64,000 nucleotides of DNA from Hyphomicrobiales bacterium. Lineage in GTDB: Bacteria > Pseudomonadota > Alphaproteobacteria > Rhizobiales > Rhizobiaceae. The stretch's first letter is position 1. Each line of letters starts with the position of its first letter. Under the pieces are notes generated by a model. That model worked only from the letters and a program-made list of their open reading frames with translations, did not search any database and was not told where the DNA came from. Positions 27,608 to 36,212 of this stretch are shown piece by piece. Where the stretch lies: the NCBI GenBank assembly GCA_900469615.1, contig UBYA01000008.1:327588-391587 (forward strand), in the 5' to 3' direction. The position numbers and the translations under genes are program-made.

Positions 27608-28186
27608 TCAGGCTTCGTCTTCGGCGTTGCCGTCAGCTTCCGGATCGAAGAAGTCTTCCGGGCGCAGGGCGTCTTCGTCAACGCCGTAGATGGCGTCGGC
27701 GGAGGTAAGGGTTTCGCCCTTGGCCTGACGCTCGGCCTCTTCGGCAGAACGGGCAACGTTGAGCTCGACCGTGATTTCAACTTCGGCATGAAGCCCGATC
27801 GCGACATTGTGCAGGCCGATGGCCTTGATAGGCGTGTTCATGTGAACCTGGCTGCGGCCGACGTTGAAGCCTTCTGCTGCGAGGATTTCGACGACGTCGC
27901 GAGCAGCGACCGAACCGTAGAGCTGGCCGGTTTCGCCGGCGGAGCGAACGACGATGAAGGACTTGCCGCCGAGAACGTCGGCAACCTTCTGGGCTTCGCT
28001 CTTGCGCTCGAGGTTACGAGCTTCGAGCGTTGCGCGCTCGGCTTCGAAACGGGCCTTGTTGGCGGCGTTGGCGCGCAGCGCCTTGCCGAGCGGCAGAAGG
28101 TAGTTACGGGCAAAGCCGTCGCGAACCTTTACGGTTTCGCCCATCTGGCCCAGCTTGGAGATGCGTTCGAGAAGAATGACTTCCAT
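27608..28186 (-). CDS. rplI: 50S ribosomal protein L9
   Basis: A 192-aa L9 with the canonical start [17 protein letters not shown] and [12 protein letters not shown] motif, long connecting helix (45-80) and C-terminal RNA-binding domain. It is longer than the about 150-aa E. coli protein because of an acidic C-terminal tail (ADGNAEDEA), usual in Rhizobiales. It is the last gene of the rpsF-rpsR-DUF2232-rplI operon and ends at a strong terminator. Confidence 0.97.
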   Translation of the reverse strand: MEVILLERISKLGQMGETVKVRDGFARNYLLPLGKALRANAANKARFEAERATLEARNLERKSEAQKVADVLGGKSFIVVRSAGETGQLYGSVAARDVVEILAAEGFNVGRSQVHMNTPIKAIGLHNVAIGLHAEVEITVELNVARSAEEAERQAKGETLTSADAIYGVDEDALRPEDFFDPEADGNAEDEA

Positions 28187-28206
28187 TTTCGTTGTTCCTT
28201 TCGATA

Positions 28207-29187
28207 TCAGATTTTCGTGTCTTTTGGTTTAGGTGTATCGGCATTCTTGTTCGGGGTCAGCGATATCGCCTTGCGGGTATCGTAAAGGCCGAGAACAAGG
28301 ATGATGACGAGCGGCAGCGTCAGCACGAAGGACATCAGGTAGCAGATGACCAGCGCCGGGAGACGCCAGTCCTTGCCGCGAGTTCGGTAGTGCAGCGATG
28401 CAAAGCCGGAAACGATGAAGCCCGCGCCGAAGGCGCCGAGCACGGCGGCTGCGATGAGGGCTACGATGCCGCCGAAGAACATGGCGACGATCGCCACGAG
28501 AAAGACGAAGATCGCATTGCGGTTCATGCGCAGCGAGGAGGGAATATCCTCGCGGGGGCGCAGATTGCGGCTTGAAGCCGCGACGATGCGGGTTGCCACG
28601 TAATAGGCGGCCAGCAGCATCATGACCCAGATCATGCCCCAGGCGATCGGGATCATGTAGAGCATCAGCGACTTCATCCTGGCGATCGCAACGGGATCGA
28701 GCTGAAGGTCGGGCGATTGCTGGTTCACCGCGTTGACATAGGCATCGACCACCTGCCCGACGAGATCGGCATTGTAGCCCATGACGGCACCCGCCACGAC
28801 GATGACGACGGCGGCAAGGCCGCACAAATGCAGCATGATGTCGGGGAGCGGATACCAGGCCATCAGATGGTCAGGACCTCCGAGCTCGGATGCCGGACGT
28901 GCCAGATTGGCGAGATGGCTGAGCCATGCCGGGATGAGCGTCAGCAGAACGACGAACAGCCCGAAATAGACCGATTGTGCGACCGCGCCGACGATGCCCG
29001 CGACCACGACGGCAGCGATGACGGCCATGTTGCCCCAGCCAAGGCCGACGATGAGGATCGGAAGAGCGGAAAGCGCGCCGAACAGGATGAACAGCAAAGG
29101 CTGTACCGTCGCGCCATACACGAGTAGGGCGGCGGTCAGACCGGCGAGTGCGCCGATGCCAAACTCTTTTGCGTTCAACTTTTTCAC
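28207..29187 (-). CDS. DUF2232 family membrane protein
   Basis: A 326-aa polytopic membrane protein with about eight hydrophobic helices, starting at GTG 29187 with AGGACAG upstream. It sits between rpsR and rplI, 20 bp before rplI, a position the DUF2232 family holds in many alphaproteobacteria. The function is unknown. Some family members resemble S components of ECF-type transporters, but I cannot confirm that here. Confidence 0.8.
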   Translation of the reverse strand: MKKLNAKEFGIGALAGLTAALLVYGATVQPLLFILFGALSALPILIVGLGWGNMAVIAAVVVAGIVGAVAQSVYFGLFVVLLTLIPAWLSHLANLARPASELGGPDHLMAWYPLPDIMLHLCGLAAVVIVVAGAVMGYNADLVGQVVDAYVNAVNQQSPDLQLDPVAIARMKSLMLYMIPIAWGMIWVMMLLAAYYVATRIVAASSRNLRPREDIPSSLRMNRNAIFVFLVAIVAMFFGGIVALIAAAVLGAFGAGFIVSGFASLHYRTRGKDWRLPALVICYLMSFVLTLPLVIILVLGLYDTRKAISLTPNKNADTPKPKDTKI

Positions 29188-29302
29188 GTCGCTGTCCTGC
29201 TTCGTATCGAGCAGTTAGAGGATGCCTTCGCCACGCGGGCCTGAAAGCCGTCCCCAACATGGGGTTTCAAGGTTCCGATCCGCGCCCATCGCGAAAGGGA
29301 GA

Positions 29303-29327
29303 AGGGAAGGCATCGCTGCCTTCCCCT
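29303..29327 (-). terminator. Hairpin between rpsR and the DUF2232 gene
   Basis: The stem AGGGAAGGCA...TGCCTTCCCCT is followed on the minus strand by TTCTCCCTTTC. It may be a partial terminator that lowers expression of the two distal genes relative to rpsF-rpsR. Confidence 0.45.
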
Positions 29328-29350
29328 TGTTCATTCGGCGTCAGGCGCTA

Positions 29351-29599
29351 TCAGGCGACGACGTAGGGCAGCAGGCCGAGGAAGCGGGCGCGCTTGATCG
29401 CCTGGGCGAGTTCGCGCTGCTTCTTCTGGGAAACGGCCGTGATGCGGGACGGAACGATCTTGCCGCGCTCGGAAATGTAGCGCTGCAGGAGACGAACGTC
29501 CTTGTAGTCGATGCGCGGCGCATTGGCGCCCGAGAACGGGCAGGTCTTGCGGCGGCGATGGAACGGACGGCGGACCGGTGCGGAAGAAACTTCAGACAT
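29351..29599 (-). CDS. rpsR: 30S ribosomal protein S18
   Basis: An 82-aa S18 with the [29 protein letters not shown] core and [29 protein letters not shown], which matches the family end to end. It lies 13 bp downstream of rpsF. It binds together with S6 in the small-subunit platform. Confidence 0.97.
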   Translation of the reverse strand: MSEVSSAPVRRPFHRRRKTCPFSGANAPRIDYKDVRLLQRYISERGKIVPSRITAVSQKKQRELAQAIKRARFLGLLPYVVA

Positions 29600-29612
29600 C
29601 TCTCAGAACTCC

Positions 29613-30059
29613 TTATGCACGATCTTCGCGCGGACGGCGCGGACGGTCTTCGCGGTCGCCACGATCCGGGCGCGGACCACGATCGCCGAAGCTGCGCTCC
29701 GGACGGTCGCCATCGCGGCGCGGACGGTCGTCACGGTCGCGCTTCTGCATCATGGCAGACGGGCCGTCTTCGTGCTTCTCGACAGCAATGGTCATGTAGC
29801 GCAGGACGTCTTCGCTGATGCGCATCTGGCGTTCCATTTCCTGGATCGCAGCGGCCGGAGCATCGATGTCCATCAGGGCGTAGTGAGCCTTGCGGTTCTT
29901 CTTGATGCGGTAGGTGAGGGACTTGAGGCCCCAGTTTTCGATACGCCCGACTTTACCGCCGTTAGCTTCGATAACACCCTTGTACTGTTCTACGAGGGCG
30001 TCGACCTGCTGAGCGGAAATATCCTGCCGGGCAAGGAATACATGTTCGTAAAGAGCCAT
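29613..30059 (-). CDS. rpsF: 30S ribosomal protein S6
   Basis: A 148-aa S6 with the family start [15 protein letters not shown], the central [17 protein letters not shown] region, and a charged Arg/Asp/Gly-rich C-terminal extension (110-148) that replaces the poly-Glu tail of E. coli S6. It is the first gene of the S6/S18/L9 operon. A promoter is predicted about 215 bases upstream, leaving a long leader. Confidence 0.97.
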   Translation of the reverse strand: MALYEHVFLARQDISAQQVDALVEQYKGVIEANGGKVGRIENWGLKSLTYRIKKNRKAHYALMDIDAPAAAIQEMERQMRISEDVLRYMTIAVEKHEDGPSAMMQKRDRDDRPRRDGDRPERSFGDRGPRPDRGDREDRPRRPREDRA

Positions 30060-30280
30060 GGATAGCTTTGCCTTTCTTGCGTTGGTCTGAACCCGATATT
30101 CGGCGGCTAAGCCTCAACGACTGCTCCTGAGAGGGTAAACCCAAGCAAGAAAAGCGTTTCCGAGACGGTCGAGAGCGGAGACACGGGAGGCTGGAACGCT
30201 TCCGTTCCGACGATTCTCCTTGCGAAAAACCGGCCCTCCGTTCAGCCACCAGCCAGAAGACCGGGTTGCGAACAGGGCGG
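30060..30280 (-). promoter_or_regulatory. Long leader of the rpsF operon
   Basis: Roughly 215 bases between the predicted promoter and the rpsF ATG hold no supported ORF. In many bacteria the S6:S18 complex binds a leader structure exposing CCG to regulate this operon. A GCCGCCGAATATCGG segment close to the start could form part of such a structure, but I cannot verify the fold. Confidence 0.3.
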
Positions 30281-30308
30281 CTTATACGGATTTTTCTCAG
30301 GAAGGCAA
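30281..30308 (-). promoter_or_regulatory. Predicted sigma-70 type promoter of rpsF operon
   Basis: On the minus strand TTGCCT (30303-30308) and TATAAG (30281-30286) are separated by 16 bases, a good housekeeping-type promoter. The expected transcript start is near 30274. Confidence 0.5.
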
Positions 30309-30481
30309 GGGGACGGGCGAAATTGGCTCGTTCTGCATCCAAATGAGTTCGTTCGCCCGACCGGGGCCGCTTGTTCCAGAAGGGCGCCCAAGCGAAATCG
30401 CGAGCACTCTTCCGCAGCAACATTGCAAGCGTCACGCTCTCCCATATGATTCCATGCGATTTGCAGCGATACGGATCATTC
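30309..30481. other. Intergenic region upstream of the histidine phosphatase gene
   Basis: No coding frame is supported. It should carry the promoter of the plus-strand gene starting at 30482; I see no clear -35/-10 pair. Confidence 0.4.
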
Positions 30482-31228
30482 ATGCGCATCTTTCTCGTCA
30501 GGCACGGCGAATCCCTCGGCAATATCGATGATCGGGCTTATCGGCAGTTCGGCGATCATAACGTTCCGCTGACAGAATGGGGCTATCGGCAGGTACTGGA
30601 GGCGGGGCAGGCGATTTGCACCTATCTGAAAGGGCTGCCATCGGCAGAATTGCGCAAGCTGAGCGTCTGGTACTCGCCCTTCCTGAGAACGCGGCAGAGC
30701 AGGGATGCGCTGCTTGAAGTTCTTCCGGCCGACCTGATCGGAGACGTCAGGGAGGATTATCTGCTGCGCGAGCAGGATTTCGGGCTCTTCACCGAAATCT
30801 ACGACCATGCCGAGCAGAAACGGAAATTCCCCGACGAGTTCGAGAAGTGGGCGCGGTTGCGCAACGATAACGGCAAGTTCTATGCTCGCCCTCCGGACGG
30901 CGAAAGCCGCGCCGATGTCGCCCAGCGCGTCCGACTGTTCCTCCAGACCGTCATGCACGATGCCGAAAACGGAAAGAACAATGTCATCATCGTCGGCCAC
31001 GGCGTCACCAACCGGGCCTTCGAGATGAACTTCCTGCATCATCCGGTCGAGTGGTTCGAGCAATCGAACAATCCGGGAAATGCCGATGTCACCCTGATCG
31101 AGGGGCGGAGTTCGCAAGGCTATCGGTCGATGCTGCTGCACAAGTCCGTGGATCGGGTGAAGGGGCAAGACGAGTTGCGTGATGCCTATGGTTCCGAATT
31201 GACGATGGCGCCGAAGGCAGGGCAGTAG
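30482..31228 (+). CDS. Histidine phosphatase family protein (phosphoglycerate mutase-like)
   Basis: A 248-aa protein with the catalytic LVRHGESLGN at the N-terminus (His8), a second-site pattern around PFLRTRQS, Glu residues near the middle, and the second catalytic His in IVGHGVTNRAF. Branch-2-like loops suggest a broad-specificity phosphatase rather than a glycolytic mutase. The ATG at 30482 is chosen because the phosphatase domain starts there; the frame is open upstream without homologous character. Its substrate is unknown. Confidence 0.88.
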   Translation: MRIFLVRHGESLGNIDDRAYRQFGDHNVPLTEWGYRQVLEAGQAICTYLKGLPSAELRKLSVWYSPFLRTRQSRDALLEVLPADLIGDVREDYLLREQDFGLFTEIYDHAEQKRKFPDEFEKWARLRNDNGKFYARPPDGESRADVAQRVRLFLQTVMHDAENGKNNVIIVGHGVTNRAFEMNFLHHPVEWFEQSNNPGNADVTLIEGRSSQGYRSMLLHKSVDRVKGQDELRDAYGSELTMAPKAGQ

Positions 31229-31387
31229 ATCGCTTGCGGCGACCGGCTGGACATTCCTGGCGGTGTTACAGGCCCGTCCCACGCTAGCCATGGGGCCGAG
31301 CGACTCTTGAAATATGCGCTGCAATCATGACTTGTGAAACGATAGGTCCTGTGGAAATCATGACTTGGCGATATTGGGGGCTCGGTT

Positions 31388-32578
31388 GTGAAAGTAATGG
31401 GAAAAAGCTTTGCCACGGCAGGTCTTGTTTTGAGCCTCACCCTTGTCGCTCAGGACGCAACAGCGAGATTGAGTTACGAAGTTCAAAGCTTGAAAGATGG
31501 TTCTAAGTTTATCATGGTAAGTGGTCAGTTCGAAGCTGACGATGACTTGGGCATATTTCGCAGCAAAGTTCTTTCCAGCCATGCGTATTCCGTTAGTTTT
31601 TTTAGTGGCGGCGGAAACGTATACAAGGCGATGGAGTTTGGCCGACTGATCCGATCTCTGGGCCTGCAAACCGTAGCTGCGCGAGGTTCGGAATGTGCCT
31701 CGGCCTGTTCCTTGTCATTTATGGGCGGGGTAACTCGCTATGCCGAGCCGGGTGCAATCGGCGTTCATAAATCCTCGTTCGGCGATACCAGTGGAATGAA
31801 TGTCGAGGATGCCGTTGCGGCCATTCAACAGCAAACCGCCGACGTGATTGCCTATATGAGCGAAATGGGCGTCGATCCCGCTTTGCTGCAACTTGCCCTT
31901 AAATATGACAGCAATGATATCCGCTATTTGTCATCGAGCGAAATGACGAAGTTTCGGGTGACAACCGTATCGTTCCAGGAGGTTCATGAATCTGACGCCA
32001 AATCGTCCGCTGGTGAGGCTCAGGCGCCGATTACCGATGGACGCAAAGCGGTAAAAGGGCGGAGCGAGGAGCCGCCACTTCTGCAAGTTCCTGTCCCGAG
32101 AAGCGGCATCCTTCAAGCTGACAGTGGGTCGGCCTTCTTAAAGACCAGTCGGGATATGCGCTCCAAGACGATCGCGGTTTTCGCGAATGGGAGCGAGTTG
32201 CTGATCAAGAAGAGTGCCGGTGACTGGTATCGGGTGTCGATTGGCAATAAGACCGGCTATATGCTTCAGACATCGATATGGGTGCGTGAATTTGAAGAAA
32301 ATCAGTTCGGAAAGCATTATATCGAAATAACCACCGAAAAGTCTCTAGACTCCGCAATGTCTCTGGCTAAGCGGTCATTTATTCCAATGGCGGTTCATTT
32401 AACGGCGCAGGGACGTTATGCCGTCACAATTGTCGGGACATACGGCGGAGACGTTGATTCCCTCGTTTTTCAGCCTTTAATTAAAACAAAAAGTATCCCT
32501 CCGACCGCTTTTATTACCTATGGCAACAATTACGTTCGCGAAATCTGCTGCAGCGCTTCCACCGCAACAGCCGAATAA
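31388..32578 (+). CDS. Secreted ClpP/crotonase-fold protein with SH3 and SPOR-like domains
   Basis: A 396-aa predicted periplasmic protein. It has a signal peptide (1-27) and a ClpP-like domain (about 40-195) with GGG (74-76) as oxyanion region, Ser105 in SECASACSLSF, His127 in IGVHKSSFG and Asp177 in SNDIRYLSSSEM, a possible Ser-His-Asp triad. This resembles the COG3904 type of periplasmic proteins. A bacterial SH3-type domain follows (about 248-300, LKTSRDMRS...WYRVSIGNKTGYM), and then a SPOR-like end (309-380; YIEITTEKSLDSAM...YAVTIVGTYGG). The start is GTG 31388 (ATG 31397 is possible). GC content is visibly lower than in neighbours. Function is not known. Confidence 0.7.
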   Translation: MKVMGKSFATAGLVLSLTLVAQDATARLSYEVQSLKDGSKFIMVSGQFEADDDLGIFRSKVLSSHAYSVSFFSGGGNVYKAMEFGRLIRSLGLQTVAARGSECASACSLSFMGGVTRYAEPGAIGVHKSSFGDTSGMNVEDAVAAIQQQTADVIAYMSEMGVDPALLQLALKYDSNDIRYLSSSEMTKFRVTTVSFQEVHESDAKSSAGEAQAPITDGRKAVKGRSEEPPLLQVPVPRSGILQADSGSAFLKTSRDMRSKTIAVFANGSELLIKKSAGDWYRVSIGNKTGYMLQTSIWVREFEENQFGKHYIEITTEKSLDSAMSLAKRSFIPMAVHLTAQGRYAVTIVGTYGGDVDSLVFQPLIKTKSIPPTAFITYGNNYVREICCSASTATAE

Positions 32579-32602
32579 GCGGACAAACTTGCCCGCTTAT
32601 TC
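32573..32602. terminator. Bidirectional hairpin between convergent genes, including a stop codon
   Basis: Perfect 10-bp arms GAATAAGCGG and CCGCTTATTC; the TAA of the upstream gene is inside the left arm. It serves both the plus-strand gene and the minus-strand tas-like gene. Confidence 0.65.
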
Positions 32603-32627
32603 ATTTTGAATCCTACCGGCACACGCC

Positions 32628-33671
32628 TCACATCGGCAGCGGATACTTCCGGTGCACCTGCTCGATTTCCGCCAGTGCCTCCGCCGGCAGCGTCACGTAG
32701 GCGCCGGCGATATCCGTCTCGAGCTGAGCGATCGTTGTCGCGCCGATGATGACGGAGGCCATGAACGGCTTTGTGAGACAATAGGCCAGCGCCAGCTTGG
32801 AAGGGTCGATGCCATATTTGGCGGCGATTTCCAGATAGGCCTTTACGGGCGGTTCCTGCAGCGGCTGCAGGCGGCCGCCGATGTCGAGGTTGATCGAGCC
32901 GCGTGAGCCGGCCGGGCGTGCGCCGCCGACATATTTGCCGCTGAGGATGCCGCCGGCGAGCGGCGAATAGGCGAGCAGGCCGACATCTTCGTGATGTGAC
33001 AGTTCGGCCAGATCGAGGTCGAAATGGCGGTAGAGAAGATTGTATTCGTTCTGCGTGGTCGCGACGCGCGGCAGACTCTTCTGCTCGGCGATCGTCAGAT
33101 ATTTCTGAATACCCCAGGTGGTCTCGTTCGACAGGCCGATGGCGCGGATCTTGCCGGCCTTGACCAGTTCGCCCATCGTCTCGAGGATGTCGGTGATGTT
33201 GGCGACAACCTTTTCGCGGTCCTGTTTGAAAGGATTGTAGGTCCAGTTCTGGCGAAAATGGAAGTGGCCGCGGTTCGGCCAGTGGACCTGGTAGAGGTCG
33301 ATGTAATCGGTCTTCAGCCGCTTCAGGCTGGCGTCGATCGCCGCCCGGATATTGACGGCATCGGCGCCCTGTCCGCCGCGCAGATACTCCCGGCCGGGAC
33401 CCGCGACCTTGGTGGCGAGCACGATCTCCTTGCGCTTGCCGGTCTTTTCGAACCAGCTGCCGATATATTCCTCGGTGCGCCCTTGAGTCTCCGGGCCGAC
33501 CGGGGTCGTCGGGTACATTTCGGCGGTATCGAAGAAATTGATGCCCTTTTGGACCGCATAGTCCATCTGCTCGTGAGCTTCGGCTTCGCTGTTCTGCGTG
33601 CCCCAGGTCATCGTGCCCAGACAAATCTGCGAAACGGAAATATCAGTACGGCCTAAATTGTTATATTTCAT
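32628..33671 (-). CDS. tas: Tas-like NADP(H)-dependent aldo/keto reductase
   Basis: A 347-aa TIM-barrel oxidoreductase, nearly the same length as E. coli Tas. Shared hallmarks are CLGTMTWGTQNSEAEAH, INFFDTAEMYPTTP with catalytic Asp and Tyr, DYIDLYQVHWPNRG, GLSNETTWG and LLAYSPLAGGILSGKY, and the C-terminal IIGATT cofactor motif. The ATG at 33671 was chosen at the family start; 53 extra upstream codons are open but not homologous. It is divergent from fabD. The physiological substrate of Tas proteins is unclear. Confidence 0.9.
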   Translation of the reverse strand: MKYNNLGRTDISVSQICLGTMTWGTQNSEAEAHEQMDYAVQKGINFFDTAEMYPTTPVGPETQGRTEEYIGSWFEKTGKRKEIVLATKVAGPGREYLRGGQGADAVNIRAAIDASLKRLKTDYIDLYQVHWPNRGHFHFRQNWTYNPFKQDREKVVANITDILETMGELVKAGKIRAIGLSNETTWGIQKYLTIAEQKSLPRVATTQNEYNLLYRHFDLDLAELSHHEDVGLLAYSPLAGGILSGKYVGGARPAGSRGSINLDIGGRLQPLQEPPVKAYLEIAAKYGIDPSKLALAYCLTKPFMASVIIGATTIAQLETDIAGAYVTLPAEALAEIEQVHRKYPLPM

Positions 33672-33866
33672 GGGAAAACCTTGGAGAGGTGGGAGCAAGT
33701 CGAATTGGTGGGGTCGCGAGAATTTAGGCCGGAATTGAGCAAGCGCAAGAAGAAAATCATTGCATCTCGCAGCTGCAAAAGCCGTCGGCTGCGGGGCTTG
33801 CGCTATTGACTCCCGCGCAAACAATGTCATTGGGAAGCAAAACGACCCCTAAAAGGACGCTTTATA

Positions 33867-34811
33867 ATGACTGTTGCTTTTACATTTCCCGGCCAGGGCA
33901 GCCAGGCCGTCGGCATGGGCAAGGACCTTGCCGACAATTTCGCCGAGGCGCGCGCCGTCTTCGAGGAAGTCGACGAGGCGCTCGGTGAAAAGCTCTCCGA
34001 CGTGATCTTCAACGGTCCGGAAGACAAGCTGACGCTGACGGCCAATGCGCAACCGGCATTGATGGCCGTATCGCTCGCGGTCATCCGCGTGCTGCAGGCG
34101 CGGGGCCTCGATCTGAAGAGCAAGGTCGCTTATGTCGCCGGCCATTCGCTCGGCGAATATTCCGCACTCTGCGCCGCGGGCACCTTCTCGCTTGCGGATA
34201 CGGCGCGCCTGCTGCGCATTCGCGGCAACGCCATGCAGGCGGCAGTCCCGGTCGGCGTCGGCGCCATGGCCGCGATCATCGGGCTCGAACATGCCGATGT
34301 CGTTGCGGTTTGCGAGGAAGCGTCCGCCCTTGGCGCCTGTCAGATCGCCAACGACAACGGCGGCGGCCAGATCGTCATTTCCGGCGAGAAAGTTCCGGTC
34401 GAGAAGGCCGCCGAGCTTGCGACGGCCAGGGGCGCCAAGCGCGCCATCCTGCTGCCGGTCTCCGCTCCCTTCCATTCGGCGCTGATGGCTCCGGCCGCGG
34501 AAGCCATGCGCGAGGCGCTCGCCGGCGTCGTCAAGAACAATCCCGTCGTGCCGGTCATCGCCAACGTCAAGGCGGCTCCGGTGACGGATGCCGACGAGAT
34601 CGCCAGGCTGCTGGTCGAGCAAGTCACAGGCCAGGTGCGCTGGCGCGAGACGGTGGAGTGGTTTGCCGCCAACAATGTGACAACATTGTATGAAATTGGC
34701 GCCGGCAAGGTGCTGACGGGCCTTGCCCGCCGCATCGACAAATTGGTGAACGGCATTGCCGTCAACAATGCTGCCGATATCGACACGGCGCTCGCCGCAT
34801 TGCTCGGCTGA
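33867..34811 (+). CDS. fabD: Malonyl-CoA:ACP transacylase
   Basis: FabD loads malonyl groups onto ACP. The 314-aa product has the FPGQGSQ start, nucleophile Ser94 in GHSLGEYSAL, and the catalytic His in SAPFHSALM. AAAGGA precedes the ATG. It opens the fabD-fabG-acpP-fabF cluster; TTGACT at 33806-33811 is a possible -35 element, without a convincing -10. Confidence 0.96.
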   Translation: MTVAFTFPGQGSQAVGMGKDLADNFAEARAVFEEVDEALGEKLSDVIFNGPEDKLTLTANAQPALMAVSLAVIRVLQARGLDLKSKVAYVAGHSLGEYSALCAAGTFSLADTARLLRIRGNAMQAAVPVGVGAMAAIIGLEHADVVAVCEEASALGACQIANDNGGGQIVISGEKVPVEKAAELATARGAKRAILLPVSAPFHSALMAPAAEAMREALAGVVKNNPVVPVIANVKAAPVTDADEIARLLVEQVTGQVRWRETVEWFAANNVTTLYEIGAGKVLTGLARRIDKLVNGIAVNNAADIDTALAALLG

Positions 34812-34836
34812 TATATTCAAGGAACGAGGGACACAC

Positions 34837-35574
34837 ATGCTTGATTTGACCGGCCGCAAGGCCCTGGTAACCGGCGCATCCGGCGGCATCGGCGAAGAGA
34901 TTGCCCGGCTCCTGCACAAGCAGGGCGCCATCGTCGGCCTGCACGGCACGCGCGTCGAAAAGCTGGAGACGCTGGCATCCGAGCTCGGCGATCGCGTCAA
35001 GATCTTTCCGGCCAACCTGTCGGATCGCGACGAGGTGAAGGCGCTCGGCGTCAAGGCGGAAGAGGAACTCGGCGGCGTCGATATTCTCGTCAACAATGCC
35101 GGCATCACCAAGGACGGCCTGTTCGTGCGCATGAGCGACGAGGACTGGGACGCGGTGCTCGAAGTCAATCTGACGGCCGTCTTCCGCCTGACGCGGGAAC
35201 TCACCCATCCGATGATGCGCCGCCGCTATGGCCGCATCATCAACATCACCTCCGTCGTCGGTGTGACCGGCAATCCGGGCCAGGCAAACTACTGCGCCTC
35301 CAAGGCCGGCATGATCGGCTTCACCAAGTCGCTGGCGCAGGAAATCGCCACCCGCAACGTCACCGTCAACTGCGTTGCTCCGGGCTTCATCGAAAGCGCC
35401 ATGACGGGCAAGCTGAACGACAAGCAGAAGGAAGCCATCATGGGCGCCATTCCCATGAAGCGCATGGGCACGGGCGCGGAAGTCGCTTCCGCAGTGGCTT
35501 ATCTTGCTTCTTCGGAGGCGAGTTACGTCACCGGCCAGACGATCCATGTCAATGGCGGCATGGCGATGATCTGA
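34837..35574 (+). CDS. fabG: 3-oxoacyl-[ACP] reductase
   Basis: FabG reduces 3-ketoacyl-ACP with NADPH. The 245-aa product has TGASGGIG (12-19), NNAG (87-90), and the catalytic set Ser139, Tyr152 and Lys156 (NYCASK). The ATG at 34837 follows GGAACGAGGG and lies 25 bp after fabD. A hairpin (ATTGGAAGGAA...TCCCTCCAAT, about 35587-35609) follows the gene. Confidence 0.96.
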   Translation: MLDLTGRKALVTGASGGIGEEIARLLHKQGAIVGLHGTRVEKLETLASELGDRVKIFPANLSDRDEVKALGVKAEEELGGVDILVNNAGITKDGLFVRMSDEDWDAVLEVNLTAVFRLTRELTHPMMRRRYGRIINITSVVGVTGNPGQANYCASKAGMIGFTKSLAQEIATRNVTVNCVAPGFIESAMTGKLNDKQKEAIMGAIPMKRMGTGAEVASAVAYLASSEASYVTGQTIHVNGGMAMI

Positions 35575-35585
35575 AGGAATTGCTC

Positions 35586-35610
35586 ATTGGAAGGAACTTT
35601 CCCTCCAATA
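35586..35610 (+). terminator. Hairpin between fabG and acpP
   Basis: The stem ATTGGAAGGAA/TCCCTCCAAT has no strong T run. It may attenuate or process the fabDG transcript; the remaining 250 bp before acpP presumably hold the separate acpP promoter, but I see no certain -35/-10. Confidence 0.4.
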
Positions 35611-35861
35611 GCATGTTGAGCAACCCGGAGCCGGCTATTTTCTGGCTTTGCGACGGACTTAAACCGTGTTAAGCGGGCCATGACTGAGAACAGTCGTCCG
35701 GAAAATGCAGACGGACTGGGCCGCATTCAAGGCGCTGGACCGGATCTCAATGCCGGGTTGAACGGGTTTGCCAGCGGCGTCAGGTCTGATGCTGCAGGTT
35801 TGAATTAGGGTAGGGATGTCACAAGGCATTCTGATCAGGACATAAGGTCGAGGAAACCGAC

Positions 35862-36098
35862 ATGAGCGATATCGCAGAACGCGTAAAGAAAATTGTTGTT
35901 GATCATCTTGGCGTTGACGCCGACAAGGTTGTTGAAAGCGCAAGCTTCATTGACGATCTGGGTGCGGACTCGCTCGACACCGTCGAACTGGTCATGGCCT
36001 TCGAAGAAGAATTCGGCGTTGAAATTCCGGACGACGCTGCCGACTCGATCCTGACGGTCGGCGATGCGGTAAAGTTCATTGAGAAGGCTCAGGCCTAA
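35862..36098 (+). CDS. acpP: Acyl carrier protein
   Basis: A 78-aa acidic carrier with the phosphopantetheine-attachment Ser37 in [27 protein letters not shown] ribosome binding site and a strong terminator directly after the gene fit very high expression independent of neighbours. Confidence 0.98.
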   Translation: MSDIAERVKKIVVDHLGVDADKVVESASFIDDLGADSLDTVELVMAFEEEFGVEIPDDAADSILTVGDAVKFIEKAQA

Positions 36099-36116
36099 TC
36101 TTTCGTACTTTTTGAA

Positions 36117-36145
36117 AGGGCGGGCTGAAGAGCCCGCCCTATTTC
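36117..36145 (+). terminator. Terminator of acpP
   Basis: Perfect stem AGGGCGGGCT-gaag-AGCCCGCCCT followed by ATTTCGT. Confidence 0.85.
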
Positions 36146-36212
36146 GTCCGGTGAAGCCGGCCGAAGCATGTTTATACGCATATCATCATAAAAAGACGGG
36201 GGTCTGCGGGCG

